Below are positions 62,832 to 64,000 of a DNA stretch of 64,000 bases, in pieces. The translations under genes were made by a program, and so were the position numbers. Positions within the stretch are counted from its first letter, which is position 1, and every line of letters starts with the position of its first letter. The DNA is from Bedellia somnulentella. Lineage: Eukaryota; Arthropoda; Insecta; Lepidoptera; Bedelliidae. The stretch is taken from positions 11,346,001-11,410,000 of the forward strand of contig OY755174.1 of NCBI GenBank assembly GCA_963576735.1, in the 5' to 3' direction. The notes beneath the pieces were generated by a model. The model was not told the origin of the DNA. It saw nothing but the letters and a program-made list of their open reading frames with translations, and searched no databases.

Positions 62832-63782
62832 GGTGTCCGACAGGGATGTGTAGCTTCTCCGTGGCTCTTCAATTTGTTCATGGATGACTGTTTGACAGAG
62901 TTGCGTGAAAGTGATTATGGACTAAGGATGGGTGGATTCATCATTAAATGCCTCTTGTATGCTGACGATCAAGTGCTACTTGCATCATCGGCAGAAGAGT
63001 TGCAAGAGATGATGAATATTGCATGTGAGTCTTTTGTAAGAAAGGGAATGAAGGTGAATGTGGATAAGACCAAAACGATGGTTTTTGAGAGACAGGAAGA
63101 TGTGACAGAATGCGTGATTGCGATTGATGGTAAGGATGTGGAACAGGTGAAGGAGTTTGTATATCTGGGAAGTTTGTTTACAAGGGATGGAAAATGTGAT
63201 GAAGACATTGAAAGAAGAGTGAAAAAGGGTAATGCGGTAAATGGAGCAATGAATAGCCTAATGATCAGTCAATCGGTGTCTGAAAAGGCCCGAATGGCTG
63301 TGCATGATGCTGTTCTTGTTCCTACGCTTATGTATGGAAGCGAATGTTGGGTGTGGCAGAAGAAGCATGAGAGCAGAGTGAATGCAGTAGAGATGAGGTC
63401 CCTCAGAAAAATTTGTAATGTTAGATTGTGTGACCGAGTGAGAAATAGCGTTATTCGTGAAAAGTGTGGTGTGAAAGATGATATTGTAAGAAAGATAGAA
63501 AAAGGAATGTTGAGATGGTTTGGGCACATAGAGAGGATGGATGATAGAAAATTGGTAAAAGGGATCTATAGAGCTAGTGTGGATGGTAATGTTAGTAGAG
63601 GACGACCACGGAGAACACACTTGGACCAAATTGAGAGTGTGCTCAAAAAGGCTGGCGTCCGAAGTATGAAGAATAAAAGAGCATGTATGAAAAGATTGAT
63701 GGATGTAAACGAAGCTAGAGAGGTTTGTCAGGATCGTACGAAGTGGCGATCGATAGTCTCTGCCTACCCCAATGGGAATTAA
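62832..63782 (+). CDS. RTE reverse transcriptase, C-terminal part
   Basis: The frame is open from GVRQGCVASPWLFNLFMDDC (62832) to TAA, 316 codons, first ATG at 62880. YADD is intact at 62958-62969. The later part includes SLFTRDGKCDEDIERRVKKG, LVPTLMYGSECWVWQKKHES, 'EKGMLRWFGHIERMD' and a basic C-terminus ending DRTKWRSIVSAYPNGN. The N-terminal endonuclease and the first RT motifs are absent through 5' truncation, so it cannot act alone, although this part is undamaged. Confidence 0.9.
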   Translation, partial: GVRQGCVASPWLFNLFMDDCLTELRESDYGLRMGGFIIKCLLYADDQVLLASSAEELQEMMNIACESFVRKGMKVNVDKTKTMVFERQEDVTECVIAIDGKDVEQVKEFVYLGSLFTRDGKCDEDIERRVKKGNAVNGAMNSLMISQSVSEKARMAVHDAVLVPTLMYGSECWVWQKKHESRVNAVEMRSLRKICNVRLCDRVRNSVIREKCGVKDDIVRKIEKGMLRWFGHIERMDDRKLVKGIYRASVDGNVSRGRPRRTHLDQIESVLKKAGVRSMKNKRACMKRLMDVNEAREVCQDRTKWRSIVSAYPNGN

Positions 63783-63811
63783 TGGCGTGAGTATATGTAT
63801 ATGTATGTATG
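62832..63811 (+). mobile_element. RTE-type LINE, 3' half
   Basis: The best preserved of about nine RTE pieces here: the RT ORF from GVRQGC onward, then the 3' end AATTAATGGCGTGAGTATAT and a (TATG)n tail. The 5' part, including the endonuclease, is missing. Confidence 0.9.
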
Positions 63812-64000
63812 TTCTTTCTTTACTTACAACATAATTTAAATAAGAAAGTCAGGAATTCATTCAAATACGGATTGCACATATTCTTCATTAATAATGTTAT
63901 TTTCAACTTACGGAACTCTAACAAAATAACCGACAAAATCATATCAAGTTATTTCCGATGATAAGAGGACTCATACTGTGAAGGCAAATAAACATGTTTG

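Overview
The window looks like nuclear DNA of a moth or butterfly (Lepidoptera). The evidence is two split host genes with insect-like proteins, an AT-rich background, and repeats typical of that order: Lep1-type Helitron ends (…GGCGGGTCGCTAGT), RTE-type LINEs ending in (TATG)n, tRNA-headed SINEs and TWA-flanked MITEs. No bacterial or phage features are present. All identifications come from reading and translating the sequence; no database search was possible.

Two host genes were reconstructed exon by exon. The first is GOLPH3 (Golgi phosphoprotein 3; Drosophila rotini) on the + strand. It has five coding exons at 11700-23891, is complete (285 aa), and all splice sites and phases agree. The second is the C-Maf-inducing protein gene CMIP on the - strand. 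It has thirteen coding exons from 52678 down to the stop at 34115 (662 codons before the stop), carries a PH domain and C-terminal leucine-rich repeats, and lacks only its N-terminal exon(s). The genes converge on a repeat-rich intergenic region (about 24.1-34.0 kb). No functional link between the two genes is evident.

Layout. 1-6.2 kb: degraded RTE LINE, foldback and TIR elements, SINEs. 6.2-11.36 kb: a 5'-truncated Ty3/gypsy element with gag, a -1 frameshift signal, an intact pol and one LTR. 11.36-24.1 kb: GOLPH3, whose 7.5-kb intron 2 is full of SINE/LINE fragments. 24.1-34 kb: intergenic, with a LINE inserted in a TIR element, SINEs and a Helitron. 34-52.7 kb: CMIP, with SINE copies, two decayed exon duplicates, a regulatory-like cluster in its largest intron, and a composite tRNA-like repeat carrying a Helitron. 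52.7-64 kb: CMIP 5' intron or upstream DNA, holding a perfect 82-nt palindrome, four SINE-B copies, a MITE and the best-preserved RTE LINE 3' half.

The most notable non-standard structures are these. (i) A composite of two identical 312-bp tRNA-like units plus an inverted fragment sits between 14-bp target-site duplications at 50090-51663, with a small relative of the same architecture at 483-624. (ii) Decayed direct duplicates of CMIP exons F and G lie in the flanking introns. (iii) A SINE family shares its 3' tail with the resident RTE LINE. (iv) A textbook -1 frameshift module lies at the gag-pol junction. (v) A gypsy LTR lies 340 bp upstream of the GOLPH3 start codon.
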